A stretch of DNA of 64,000 bases from positions 1,165,001-1,229,000 of the forward strand of contig CP063163.1 in NCBI GenBank assembly GCA_014960805.1. The letters are read 5' to 3'. Below are positions 8,751-16,254 of this stretch, in pieces. The notes under the pieces are model-generated. The model saw only the letters and a list, made by a program, of their open reading frames with translations, did not search any database and had not been told where the DNA came from. The position numbers were made by a program, and so were the translations under genes. The stretch is from Cytobacillus suaedae. Its GTDB lineage: Bacteria > Bacillota > Bacilli > Bacillales > Bacillaceae_L. How positions within the stretch are numbered: position 1 is the stretch's first letter; each line of letters starts with the position of its first letter.

Positions 8751-8789
8751 TGTGATAAACATCACAGACAAAAGGTGTCTAAATAGATT
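8751..8789 (+). promoter_or_regulatory. FNR-type site and promoter ahead of fixABCX
   Basis: TGTGAT-AAAC-ATCACA (8751-8766) is a perfect palindrome matching the CRP/FNR consensus TGTGA-N6-TCACA. A TAGATT -10-like hexamer (8784-8789) places the start near 8796-8800, so the palindrome is centred near -41, the usual class II activating position. This suggests anaerobic or FNR-type activation of the fix operon, with a leader of about 245 nt. Direct binding is inference. Confidence 0.65.
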
Positions 8790-8849
8790 AATTTGAAAAA
8801 AAGAAGTACTTATATTCATAACTTAGACGTTCAACAACAATGAGTTAAG

Positions 8850-8893
8850 GCAGCAGGGATAACAATTATTTTGTTTGGCCTGCTTTTTTTATT
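8850..8893 (+). terminator. Possible leader terminator (attenuator) upstream of fixA
   Basis: AGCAGG and CCTGCT form the outer stem, AACAA and TTGTT the inner stem, followed by a long T run. It lies after the FNR-type promoter and about 150 nt before fixA, so it would end the leader transcript unless bypassed. Downstream to 9044 the sequence is AT-rich with repeated TGAATAG/CTATTCA motifs and a possible second promoter. Confidence 0.55.
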
Positions 8894-9044
8894 ATTAATA
8901 ATGTTTGAATAGTCAAAAAATTTTTGTGTAGTGTGCTAACTTCAACTGGCTATTCATATAATTTGTAATATAACTTGGCTTGTGAATAGTTGAACATAAT
9001 AGGGTCTTTACTTGTAAACTTATAGAAAGAGGAGTGAAGTCGTC

Positions 9045-9869
9045 ATGCACATAGTTGTATGTGTAAAGCAAGTCCCAGACACGAAGATAATTAAGATTAA
9101 CCCCAAAACAAATACGCTAGACCGAAGAAGTGCACCAGCTATATTAAATCCGTACGATTCTCATGCCGTTCAGGCAGCTGTTAGTATGAAGAAGGATTCA
9201 GATGATACTGTGTCCGTTCTGTCGATGGGCCCTCCACAGGCAACGGCAGTAATAAAAAAGAGTGTTGAAATTGGAGCAGATCGGGGATATTTAATCACTG
9301 ATCGTGCTTTTGCAGGGGCTGATACACTGGCAACTAGCTATGCACTATCCAAAGCGTTAGAAAAAATTAAGGCAGATAAACCAATTGATATTATCATTTG
9401 TGGAAAGCATGCGATTGATGGTGACACAGGACAAGTCGGACCTGGTATTGCAAGAAGACTTGATATTCCTCCTGTAACGAATGTCATCGAAATTGTTGAA
9501 GTGTATGAAAAGGAACAAACCGTGCTTTTAAAAAGAAAACTATCAGATGGATATGAGCTTATTCAGTCCTCTATGCCGTGTTTGTTGACGGTCGAAAAGG
9601 AAGTTAATGAAGTGGAGTATTCTCCATTACCAAATATGATTAGGGCTGCTAGGTATGAACCAATCATTTGGAGTGTTGATGATTTAGGAGAAGTTGATCG
9701 CAAACAATTAGGTTTAAAGGGATCACCAACAATTGTAGGTAAAATGTTTTCACCACCAAAAGAAGAAGGTGGAAAAAGAATTGAAGGTACAGTTGATGAG
9801 CAGGTGGCACAACTACTTGAAGTGTTAGCTGAGAAAAAAGAACTCTTTACTACAAAGATTGGTAGTTAG
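9045..9869 (+). CDS. fixA: Electron transfer flavoprotein beta subunit FixA
   Basis: This 274-residue ETF beta-family protein opens MHIVVCVKQVPDTKIIKINP. The family signature region is VLLKRKLSDGYELIQSSMPCLLTVEKEVNE (about residues 162-191). With FixB it forms the flavoprotein that receives hydride electrons and splits them between a low-potential acceptor (ferredoxin or flavodoxin) and the quinone branch through FixC and FixX. The ATG at 9045 follows AGAGGAG. It is the first gene of a tight fixABCX operon. The fix complement, rather than plain etfBA, is shown by the FixC/FixX partners. Confidence 0.9.
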   Translation: MHIVVCVKQVPDTKIIKINPKTNTLDRRSAPAILNPYDSHAVQAAVSMKKDSDDTVSVLSMGPPQATAVIKKSVEIGADRGYLITDRAFAGADTLATSYALSKALEKIKADKPIDIIICGKHAIDGDTGQVGPGIARRLDIPPVTNVIEIVEVYEKEQTVLLKRKLSDGYELIQSSMPCLLTVEKEVNEVEYSPLPNMIRAARYEPIIWSVDDLGEVDRKQLGLKGSPTIVGKMFSPPKEEGGKRIEGTVDEQVAQLLEVLAEKKELFTTKIGS

Positions 9870-9900
9870 AAATACATTTGAATTGTGGAGGGATAGTTGC

Positions 9901-10926
9901 ATGCTAGACAATAGAGGAGTTTGGGTATTCATTGAGCAAAATGATAACCAGATTGCTGGTGTTTCATTAGAACTATTAGGGGCAGGGAGAAAGTTAGCAG
10001 ATAAACTGGAAGTGCCACTAGCAGGGGTGTTACTAGGGGACGGAGTGAAGAACCTAAGCAAAACGGTTATTGAGTACGGTGCAGATGAGGTATACGTTAT
10101 TGATGACCCAGTATTAAAAAACTATCGTACGGAAACCTATATGGCTGGTGTTTACAAGCTGTGCAAAATGTATAAACCTGAAATTTTCCTTTATGGAGCA
10201 ACTCCAAATGGAAAAGACCTTGCAAGTGCAGTTGCGACAGATTTAAGCACTGGACTCACAGCTGATACGACTATGTTAGATGTTGAACCAGAAAGTAGAT
10301 TACTAGAAGCTAGTCGCCCAGCCTTTGGTGGGAACATCATGGCGACTATCCTTTGTAAAAAACATCGACCACAGATGGCTACAGTTCGCCCGAAGGTCAT
10401 GAAAGCACTACCACCTGATAAAACTAGAATTGGTAGAGTAATAGAAGAAAAGATCGGAATAAAAGAGGAAGATGTACGTACAAAGGTAATGAAAATTGTT
10501 CGAGATGTAAATAAGAAAGTAAACCTTGCAGATGCCCATGTCATTGTTGCTGGTGGGAAAGGCATGGGAGATGAAATGGGGTTTGCGCTCATTCACGAAT
10601 TGGCAGATGTGTTAGGAGCGACCGTTGGTGCAAGTAGGGATGTAGTTGAAGCAGGCTGGATTGGACACGAATATCAAGTTGGTCAAACAGGAGAAACAGT
10701 AACACCAAAACTTTATTTTGCAATTGGAATTTCAGGAGCTATTCAACACGTCGTAGGAATGAAAAATAGTGAGATGATTATAGCGATAAATAAAGATCCG
10801 AATGCAACAATCTTTGATGTAGCAACCTATGGAATCGTAGGGGACGCACTAGAGATTTTACCAAAACTAATAGAGCAGTTTAGAAATGCACAGAAAGAAA
10901 AAGGGGATGAGGTAAGTTATGTCTGA
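9901..10926 (+). CDS. fixB: Electron transfer flavoprotein alpha subunit FixB
   Basis: This 341-residue ETF alpha protein has an N-terminal domain (GVWVFIEQNDNQIAGVSLELLGAGRKLA) and a C-terminal FAD-binding domain with VGASRDVVEAGW, YQVGQTGETVTPKLY and GISGAIQHVVGM, ending INKDPNATIFDVATYGIVGDALEILP. I chose the ATG at 9901, which follows GGAGGG, over an earlier in-frame start. It overlaps fixC by 8 bases. It pairs with FixA in the bifurcating complex. Confidence 0.92.
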   Translation: MLDNRGVWVFIEQNDNQIAGVSLELLGAGRKLADKLEVPLAGVLLGDGVKNLSKTVIEYGADEVYVIDDPVLKNYRTETYMAGVYKLCKMYKPEIFLYGATPNGKDLASAVATDLSTGLTADTTMLDVEPESRLLEASRPAFGGNIMATILCKKHRPQMATVRPKVMKALPPDKTRIGRVIEEKIGIKEEDVRTKVMKIVRDVNKKVNLADAHVIVAGGKGMGDEMGFALIHELADVLGATVGASRDVVEAGWIGHEYQVGQTGETVTPKLYFAIGISGAIQHVVGMKNSEMIIAINKDPNATIFDVATYGIVGDALEILPKLIEQFRNAQKEKGDEVSYV

Positions 10927-12214
10927 GAAATTTGATGTAATCGTAGTCGGTGCAGGTCCTGCCGGAACCTCCTGTGCCTATACCTGTGCAAAGAATGGAT
11001 TAAATGTGTTGCTAATTGAGCGCGGGGAATACCCTGGAAGTAAGAACGTAATGGGGGGAGTACTATACCGAAAGCAAATGGAGGAAATTATTCCTGAGTT
11101 TTGGAAGGAAGCACCTCTAGAAAGGCCAGTTATTGAGCAAAGGTTTTGGATGATGGATAAAGAGTCAATGGTGAGTTTTGGATACAAGGGCCTTGAATGG
11201 GGGAGAGAACCTTATAATAACTTTACTGTTCTTCGAGCAAAATTTGATCAGTGGTTTGCAAGTAAAGCAGTAGAACAAGGAGCTCTTCTTATAAATGAAA
11301 CGGTAGTAACTGAATGTATTGTCAAAGATGGAAAAGTTATTGGAGTTCGAACAGACCGACCTGATGGAGATGTATACGCAGATGTCGTTGTATTAGCAGA
11401 TGGAGTGAATTCACTCCTAGGTAAACAATTAGGATTTCATAAAGAGTTTAAACCACATGAAGTAGCCTTAACGGTTATGGAGGTTATTAATCTACCTAAA
11501 GATAAAATAAATGAACGCTTCAATCTTGAGGATAACCAGGGCTGTACAGTTGAAATATTTGGAGATTCTACGAAAGGGAATTTAGGAACAGCCTTTCTTT
11601 ATACAAACAAAGATAGTTTAAATATTGGCGTTGGAACCACACTTTCAAGCATGATCAAAGCAAAAATGAAGCCATATGATTTACTAGATTATGTGAAGAG
11701 CCATCCGATGGTAAAGCCATATTTAGAAGGCGGAGAGCCTCTCGAATATCTAGCACATTTAATACCTGAAGGTGGTTACAACTCTATTCCAAAGTTAGTT
11801 GGAAACGGTGTAATCGTGGTCGGTGATGCAGCACAACTTGTAAATGCGATTCACCGCGAAGGGTCTAATATGGCGATGAGTTCTGGAAAAATGGCAGCAG
11901 AGACAATTATTCGAGCGAAGGAAAGAAATCGCTTTGATGAAGAAACACTAGATTATTATCGAGTGAATCTTTATAACAGCTTCATTGGTAAGGACCTTAA
12001 AAAGTATAAGGATGCTGCACATACATTTGAAGAATATCCGCAATATTTCAAAGAGTATTTACCTATGATGAATAAGGCAGCAAGTAAATTTTTTACCGTC
12101 GATGGAACGGCAAAAAAGGATAAACAGAAAGATATTATTCGCTCTTTCACAAAAGAGAAGGGTGCCGTTAAGGTCATTCAAGACATGTATAGAGCATGGA
12201 AGGTGATGAAATAA
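10919..12214 (+). CDS. fixC: FixC-type FAD-dependent ETF:quinone oxidoreductase
   Basis: This 431-residue flavoprotein has an N-terminal Rossmann motif (VVGAGPAGTS, about residues 9-18), GSKNVMGGVLYRKQMEEIIPEFW typical of FixC, and a second FAD motif VVGDAAQLVNAIHREGSNMAMSSG. Family members transfer ETF electrons to membrane quinone, coupling the exergonic branch of bifurcation. It overlaps fixB by 8 bases, and its TAA shares one base with the fixX ATG (TAATG), so the operon is translationally coupled. Confidence 0.92.
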   Translation: MSEKFDVIVVGAGPAGTSCAYTCAKNGLNVLLIERGEYPGSKNVMGGVLYRKQMEEIIPEFWKEAPLERPVIEQRFWMMDKESMVSFGYKGLEWGREPYNNFTVLRAKFDQWFASKAVEQGALLINETVVTECIVKDGKVIGVRTDRPDGDVYADVVVLADGVNSLLGKQLGFHKEFKPHEVALTVMEVINLPKDKINERFNLEDNQGCTVEIFGDSTKGNLGTAFLYTNKDSLNIGVGTTLSSMIKAKMKPYDLLDYVKSHPMVKPYLEGGEPLEYLAHLIPEGGYNSIPKLVGNGVIVVGDAAQLVNAIHREGSNMAMSSGKMAAETIIRAKERNRFDEETLDYYRVNLYNSFIGKDLKKYKDAAHTFEEYPQYFKEYLPMMNKAASKFFTVDGTAKKDKQKDIIRSFTKEKGAVKVIQDMYRAWKVMK

Positions 12215-12495
12215 TGTCAAAAAATATTGAAGAAAAGCAGTACTTGGTTCGCTTTAAGGCTGATAAAAATTCACATTTAACTGTCTTAGATCATGATGTA
12301 TGTATGACACAATGTCCTGATAAGTTATGTACGATTTTTTGCCCAGCAGAGGTTTATAAGTGGGAAGATATAAGGATGCATGTAGGTTATGAAGGATGTC
12401 ATGAATGTGGAAGCTGTCGGATAGGGTGTCCTTATCAAAATATTAAGTGGGAGTATCCAAAGGGTGGCCATGGGATCGTGTTTAGATTAGCATAA
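12214..12495 (+). CDS. fixX: FixX ferredoxin-like protein
   Basis: This 93-residue ferredoxin-like protein has two cysteine clusters: CMTQCPDKLCTIFCP in the first half and CHECGSCRIGCP in the second. That is the FixX pattern expected to hold an Fe-S cluster passing electrons between FixC and quinone. I chose the ATG at 12214, overlapping the fixC stop, with GGTGATG upstream. It is the last gene of the operon. fixABCX is best known from nitrogen fixers; no nif genes are in this window, so its partner pathway here is open. Confidence 0.9.
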   Translation: MSKNIEEKQYLVRFKADKNSHLTVLDHDVCMTQCPDKLCTIFCPAEVYKWEDIRMHVGYEGCHECGSCRIGCPYQNIKWEYPKGGHGIVFRLA

Positions 12496-12511
12496 GATAA
12501 TATTTTTCAAA

Positions 12512-12547
12512 AAAAAGAGCATTCGGGAAAGATCCGATGCTCTTTTT
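12512..12547 (+). terminator. Terminator of fixABCX
   Basis: AAAAAGAGCATTCGG pairs with CCGATGCTCTTTTT (one bulged base) and is followed by T residues. Confidence 0.88.
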
Positions 12548-12652
12548 GTATGGAACATTAAATTGCAGCTAAATATGTATTAATACTATATTCATAGAGT
12601 GTACATTATTTCACAAATGGGTGTAAAAAGAAAGGTAAAGCTTTAAGGAGGG

Positions 12653-12970
12653 TTAACCGATTTGTGTGGCAAGGGGATAGGAGGAGAAGTTATCTGATTT
12701 GCATTGGCATTCTATTTCTGTTGCCATTCTAAATGCATCATGGATACATGAAATGTGTGGGGTGCTAAAATATGGTGATGAGTAATCAAACGTACCATAT
12801 TTATTTGCAGTGAATACAAAAAGCTTCCAATGATATCTTTTATTTTCAGTTTCAGTCTCTGTTCCTTCAACGGCAATTAACCAGTGAGATTCCTCTTCAT
12901 TTACTAAAGCTTGTGCATCTTTATAGCCAATTTGCACCAAGGGCTTTTGGTAAAATTCCTGATAATTCAT
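12653..12970 (-). CDS. Uncharacterised 105-residue protein
   Basis: I do not recognise the family. The protein is soluble, with no signal or membrane segment, and is rich in aromatic residues and in Glu/Thr. It includes HWLIAVEGTETETENKRYHW (about residues 29-48) and an LFVFTANKYGTFDYSSPYF strand-rich middle. The C-terminal part has two Cys (CQCKSDN preceded by EIE). The ATG has AAGGGAGTG upstream, so it is likely real. It is divergent from the hemerythrin gene, with a 210-bp shared upstream region that contains an FNR-type palindrome. Confidence 0.6.
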   Translation of the reverse strand: MNYQEFYQKPLVQIGYKDAQALVNEEESHWLIAVEGTETETENKRYHWKLFVFTANKYGTFDYSSPYFSTPHISCIHDAFRMATEIECQCKSDNFSSYPLATQIG

Positions 12971-13107
12971 GAGAAAACACTCCCTTCAAGTTCAATGTAA
13001 TTTTATTTATCTTTAGTATATGTGAAAACGCTATCCTAATGTTAAAATATTTTAATTTTTCAGAAAAAGTTCACAAAATGGTCTACTTCCCTAGAAATAA
13101 AGGTGAA

Positions 13108-13150
13108 TGTGATTTGTATCACCACTAATAAAACAAAGACAATATATAGT
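13108..13150 (+). promoter_or_regulatory. FNR-type site and promoter ahead of the hemerythrin-like gene
   Basis: TGTGA-TTTGTA-TCACC (13108-13123) matches the FNR consensus at nine of ten arm positions. TATAGT (13145-13150) is a good -10. The implied start near 13157 puts the palindrome centre about 41 bp upstream, matching class II activation, with the same geometry as the site ahead of fixABCX. Confidence 0.65.
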
Positions 13151-13180
13151 TTACTTATAAATATATAGGGGGTATGAACA

Positions 13181-13717
13181 ATGTCTGGTTGTATGAGTAG
13201 TATGTTTCAGGGAGAAATAATGAATCTATGTAGTCCTTTGCAGCAATTAAAGGATGAGCATGGTCCCTTAAATGAAATGAAGAAAGAATTGTATGATATT
13301 TCATCCACTATAGAAAATACGGAAAAAGCAGAATGGTTGGAAGTTATAAAAACATTACGAGTGAAAGTAGAAAGGTTTGTTGCTGTGTTAGAACCACATT
13401 CCCAGAGAGAAGAAGGTGTTCTTTTTGAAATGATGGAAAAGTACATTGGAAGAACTTCGGGGCCCATTGCAGTTATGGAATATGAACATGATCAAGCAAA
13501 GTCTAACATTGGTAAGTTTTTAATGGAAACAGAATCTCTCTCAGACAATTTATTGAAGGAAGATGCTAAAAAATTAGCTTCTTACGTACAAGAAGCTTAT
13601 TTAATTCTAACTGATCATTTTATGAAAGAGGAAAACGTATTGTTCCCGATGGCTGAAAAAATGTTGTCAGATGAAGAGAAACAAGAACTTGAAGTAAGGA
13701 TAAATGAAATAAAATAA
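13181..13717 (+). CDS. Hemerythrin-domain protein (iron-sulfur repair type)
   Basis: This 178-residue all-helical protein carries the di-iron motifs of hemerythrin HHE domains: DEH near residue 26, PHSQREEGVLFEMMEKY, EYEHDQAK and DHFMKEENVLFPMAEK. The arrangement resembles the C-terminal domain of YtfE/ScdA proteins that repair Fe-S centres after nitrosative or oxidative damage; an oxygen or NO-sensing role is also possible. An FNR-type promoter in front suits either role. Several Met codons lie near the 5' end; the ATG at 13181 follows AGGGGGT, so I keep it. Confidence 0.82.
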   Translation: MSGCMSSMFQGEIMNLCSPLQQLKDEHGPLNEMKKELYDISSTIENTEKAEWLEVIKTLRVKVERFVAVLEPHSQREEGVLFEMMEKYIGRTSGPIAVMEYEHDQAKSNIGKFLMETESLSDNLLKEDAKKLASYVQEAYLILTDHFMKEENVLFPMAEKMLSDEEKQELEVRINEIK

Positions 13718-13776
13718 CCAATTGCCTTTTCGTGTTACTATTGGTCTTCATAGAACAATATCATATTGAAATAGTT

Positions 13777-13810
13777 AGACTGCCGAAAAATACTTTTCGA
13801 CAGTCTTTTT
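13777..13810. terminator. Bidirectional terminator
   Basis: AGACTGCCGAAAA and TTTTCGACAGTCT form a 13-bp stem with one mismatch, with T tracts usable on both strands. It serves the hemerythrin and Fsr-like genes. Confidence 0.8.
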
Positions 13811-13813
13811 ATC

Positions 13814-15046
13814 TTATCTATTCCAAGCTTCTATTTTATCATCAGAAGGAAGTAAATAGGTCAATAGACCAAGAAGAGGTAAAAATCCAATCGCAATAAT
13901 TGTAGAGGTTAAGCCAAAAACATCAGCTAACGATCCTACTGCAATTGACCCTATTGCTCCCATCCCAAAAGCGAGGCCTACTATTAATCCTGACATCGTA
14001 CCTATTTTACCAGGTAATAATTCTTGGGCGTAAACTACTGTTACTGAAAAACTCGACATAAGGATAAAGCCAATTAATCCAACGAGTCCATAAGCAAGCA
14101 GTGGGTTTACAAAAGGTAATAGGATGGCGAGTGGTGCAGCACCTATCATCGATAAAAAGATAATTTTTTTCTTACCGAACCGGTCTGCTAAAGGACCTCC
14201 AAAAAATGTACCAACTGCACCTGCTGCTAAGAATACGAAAATAAATAGTTGAGATTGAGAGATTGTATAACCATAGACTTCAATAACATAAAACGCATAA
14301 AAGTTTGTTATAGAAGATATATACCAAGACCGGGCAAAAACAAGAATTACGATAATTAATAGGGCTAGCTTTATTGCTTTTGAGAACGATACCCCCATTC
14401 CAAAAGCATCACTTTTAAGGTTAGGCTTAGATAAACTCAATGATAAGGTTGTTGAATACCATCTTGCAATATAGAGTAACAGTCCAATAGCAATTGCAGC
14501 CACAATGGAAAACCAAATAGCGCCAAACTGTCCAAGGGGAACAAGTATTAATGCAGTAATTATTGGTCCTAATGCTTGACCTGAGTTTCCACCAACCTGG
14601 TAAATGGATTGTGCTAACCCTCTTCTATTTCCTGCAGCCATATAAGCGACCCTTGACCCTTCCGGATGGAAAACAGCTGAACCAAATCCTATACAAAGAA
14701 CAGATAAGATGATGGTTAAAAATGTCGGTGCAAAAGCTAACCCGATAATTCCAAAAAACGTTAGAGTTAAACCAATTGGTAATGCATAAGGTAATGGTTT
14801 TTTATCAGTGTACCAACCAACAGCAGGCTGTAAGACTGAGGAGACCACATTTAATGAGAAGCCTATAAAACCAATTTGTGTAAAGGTTAACCCCATTGAT
14901 TTCTGTAAAATAGGAAACATGGCAGGGATAACTGCTTGGATGGAATCATTTAATAAGTGACATAGTCCAATCATAAACAAGATACTATAGGCAGTTTTTT
15001 GTTCTGTTACTTTTTTAGATGTTGCTATTTTACTAGTTGCAAGCAT
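13814..15046 (-). CDS. MFS exporter of the fosmidomycin-resistance (Fsr) family
   Basis: This 410-residue, 12-helix MFS protein has the Fsr-type hallmarks GLCHLLNDSIQAVIPAMFPILQKSMGLTFTQIGF near the N terminus, FGSAVFHPEGSRVAYMAAGNRRGLAQSIYQVGGNSGQALGP (about residues 118-158) and the second-half loop GGPLADRFGKKKII. Family members export fosmidomycin and other drugs; the real substrate here is unknown. I chose the ATG at 15046, which has AAAGGAG upstream, rather than an in-frame ATG 60 bases earlier with no ribosome binding site. Confidence 0.85.
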   Translation of the reverse strand: MLATSKIATSKKVTEQKTAYSILFMIGLCHLLNDSIQAVIPAMFPILQKSMGLTFTQIGFIGFSLNVVSSVLQPAVGWYTDKKPLPYALPIGLTLTFFGIIGLAFAPTFLTIILSVLCIGFGSAVFHPEGSRVAYMAAGNRRGLAQSIYQVGGNSGQALGPIITALILVPLGQFGAIWFSIVAAIAIGLLLYIARWYSTTLSLSLSKPNLKSDAFGMGVSFSKAIKLALLIIVILVFARSWYISSITNFYAFYVIEVYGYTISQSQLFIFVFLAAGAVGTFFGGPLADRFGKKKIIFLSMIGAAPLAILLPFVNPLLAYGLVGLIGFILMSSFSVTVVYAQELLPGKIGTMSGLIVGLAFGMGAIGSIAVGSLADVFGLTSTIIAIGFLPLLGLLTYLLPSDDKIEAWNR

Positions 15047-15269
15047 AGGGGAAGTTACTCCTTTTATCATGTTATATACACATTCAATAAAATACCTTTT
15101 ATCCAAAATTGTAAAGGTATTTTTATTATTAATTGTTTCTATAAAACTACATTTTTCGACGAATTATTTCCTGGGAGATAGTTAAGATGAACTTTACGGT
15201 TTTTAAATTTTCTGATAAATTAGAGGTAGGTTATATATTATTTTAAGTTATTAGAGGAGGATTCATCGT

Positions 15270-16217
15270 ATGAGATATCGTCGCTTAGGACGATCTGGAC
15301 TTAAGGTAAGTGAAATAAGTTTAGGTAGTTGGCTTACATTCGGAAAAACAGTTGATGAAAAAGTAGCCTCTGAAACTATACATAAAGCATATGAATTAGG
15401 TATTAATTTTTTTGATTCTGCTAATGTTTATGAACGAGGAGAAGGTGAAAGAATACTAGCTAAGTCTCTTAAAGATTATCGTAGAGAATCTTATGTAATT
15501 ACTACAAAAGCATTTTGGCCGATGGGAGATGGTCCAAATGATCGAGGACTGTCAAGAAAACATATAGTTGAACAAGCTCACGCTAGCTTAAAAAGGATGG
15601 ACTTAGATTACATTGATGTTTTTTACTGCCATCGCTATGACCATGAGACACCGGTTGATGAAACATTAAGGGCAATTGATGATCTTGTTCGTCAAGGGAA
15701 AATTCTGTATGTGGGAGTTAGTGAGTGGTCTGCAGCACAAATCCAGGAAGCTGTATCAATCGCCGATAAATACTTGTTAGATAGAATCATAGTAAATCAG
15801 CCTCAATACAATATGTTTCATAGGGATATTGAAGATGAAATCATTCCTGTCAGTGAAAAGAACGGTATCTCCCAGGTCGTGTTTTCACCACTTGCTCAAG
15901 GTGTTTTAACAGGTAAGTATAAGGGAGGACAATTCCCAACCGGTAGTAGAGGTGCTAATGAGCAAGTTAACACATGGGTAAAACAAATTATTAATGATAT
16001 TGTTTTGACAAAGTTAGATCGCCTTGAAGAAATTGCCGGGGAACTGGAGATCACTTTGCCAGAGTTAGCTCTTGCATGGATCTTACGTCAACCGAATGTT
16101 GCTAGTACTCTAGTAGGTGCATCCAATCCTGAGCAAATCGAAGCGAATGCTAGAGCAACAGATGTTGTCTTGAGTTTCGAAACAATCGAAAAAATCGAAA
16201 CAGTTTTAACTATATAA
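15270..16217 (+). CDS. Aldo/keto reductase, KCNAB/YccK type
   Basis: This 315-residue NADPH-dependent oxidoreductase has the catalytic tetrad in place: Asp49 and Tyr54 in FFDSANVY, Lys80 in VITTKAF and His121 in FYCHR. The C-terminal NADP motif is ASTLVGASNPEQIEANA. It most resembles the potassium-channel beta-subunit branch, which reduces aldehydes and ketones. The physiological substrate is unknown. The ATG follows AGAGGAGG. It is a single gene with a bidirectional terminator. Confidence 0.88.
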   Translation: MRYRRLGRSGLKVSEISLGSWLTFGKTVDEKVASETIHKAYELGINFFDSANVYERGEGERILAKSLKDYRRESYVITTKAFWPMGDGPNDRGLSRKHIVEQAHASLKRMDLDYIDVFYCHRYDHETPVDETLRAIDDLVRQGKILYVGVSEWSAAQIQEAVSIADKYLLDRIIVNQPQYNMFHRDIEDEIIPVSEKNGISQVVFSPLAQGVLTGKYKGGQFPTGSRGANEQVNTWVKQIINDIVLTKLDRLEEIAGELEITLPELALAWILRQPNVASTLVGASNPEQIEANARATDVVLSFETIEKIETVLTI

Positions 16218-16225
16218 AACGCAAA

Positions 16226-16254
16226 AAAACAGGCTACATATCATAGCCTGTTTT
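16226..16254. terminator. Bidirectional terminator
   Basis: AAAACAGGCTA (16226-16236) and TAGCCTGTTTT (16244-16254) form a perfect 11-bp stem with A/T tracts on both sides. It lies partly inside the last codons of the kinase gene on the minus strand. Confidence 0.9.
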
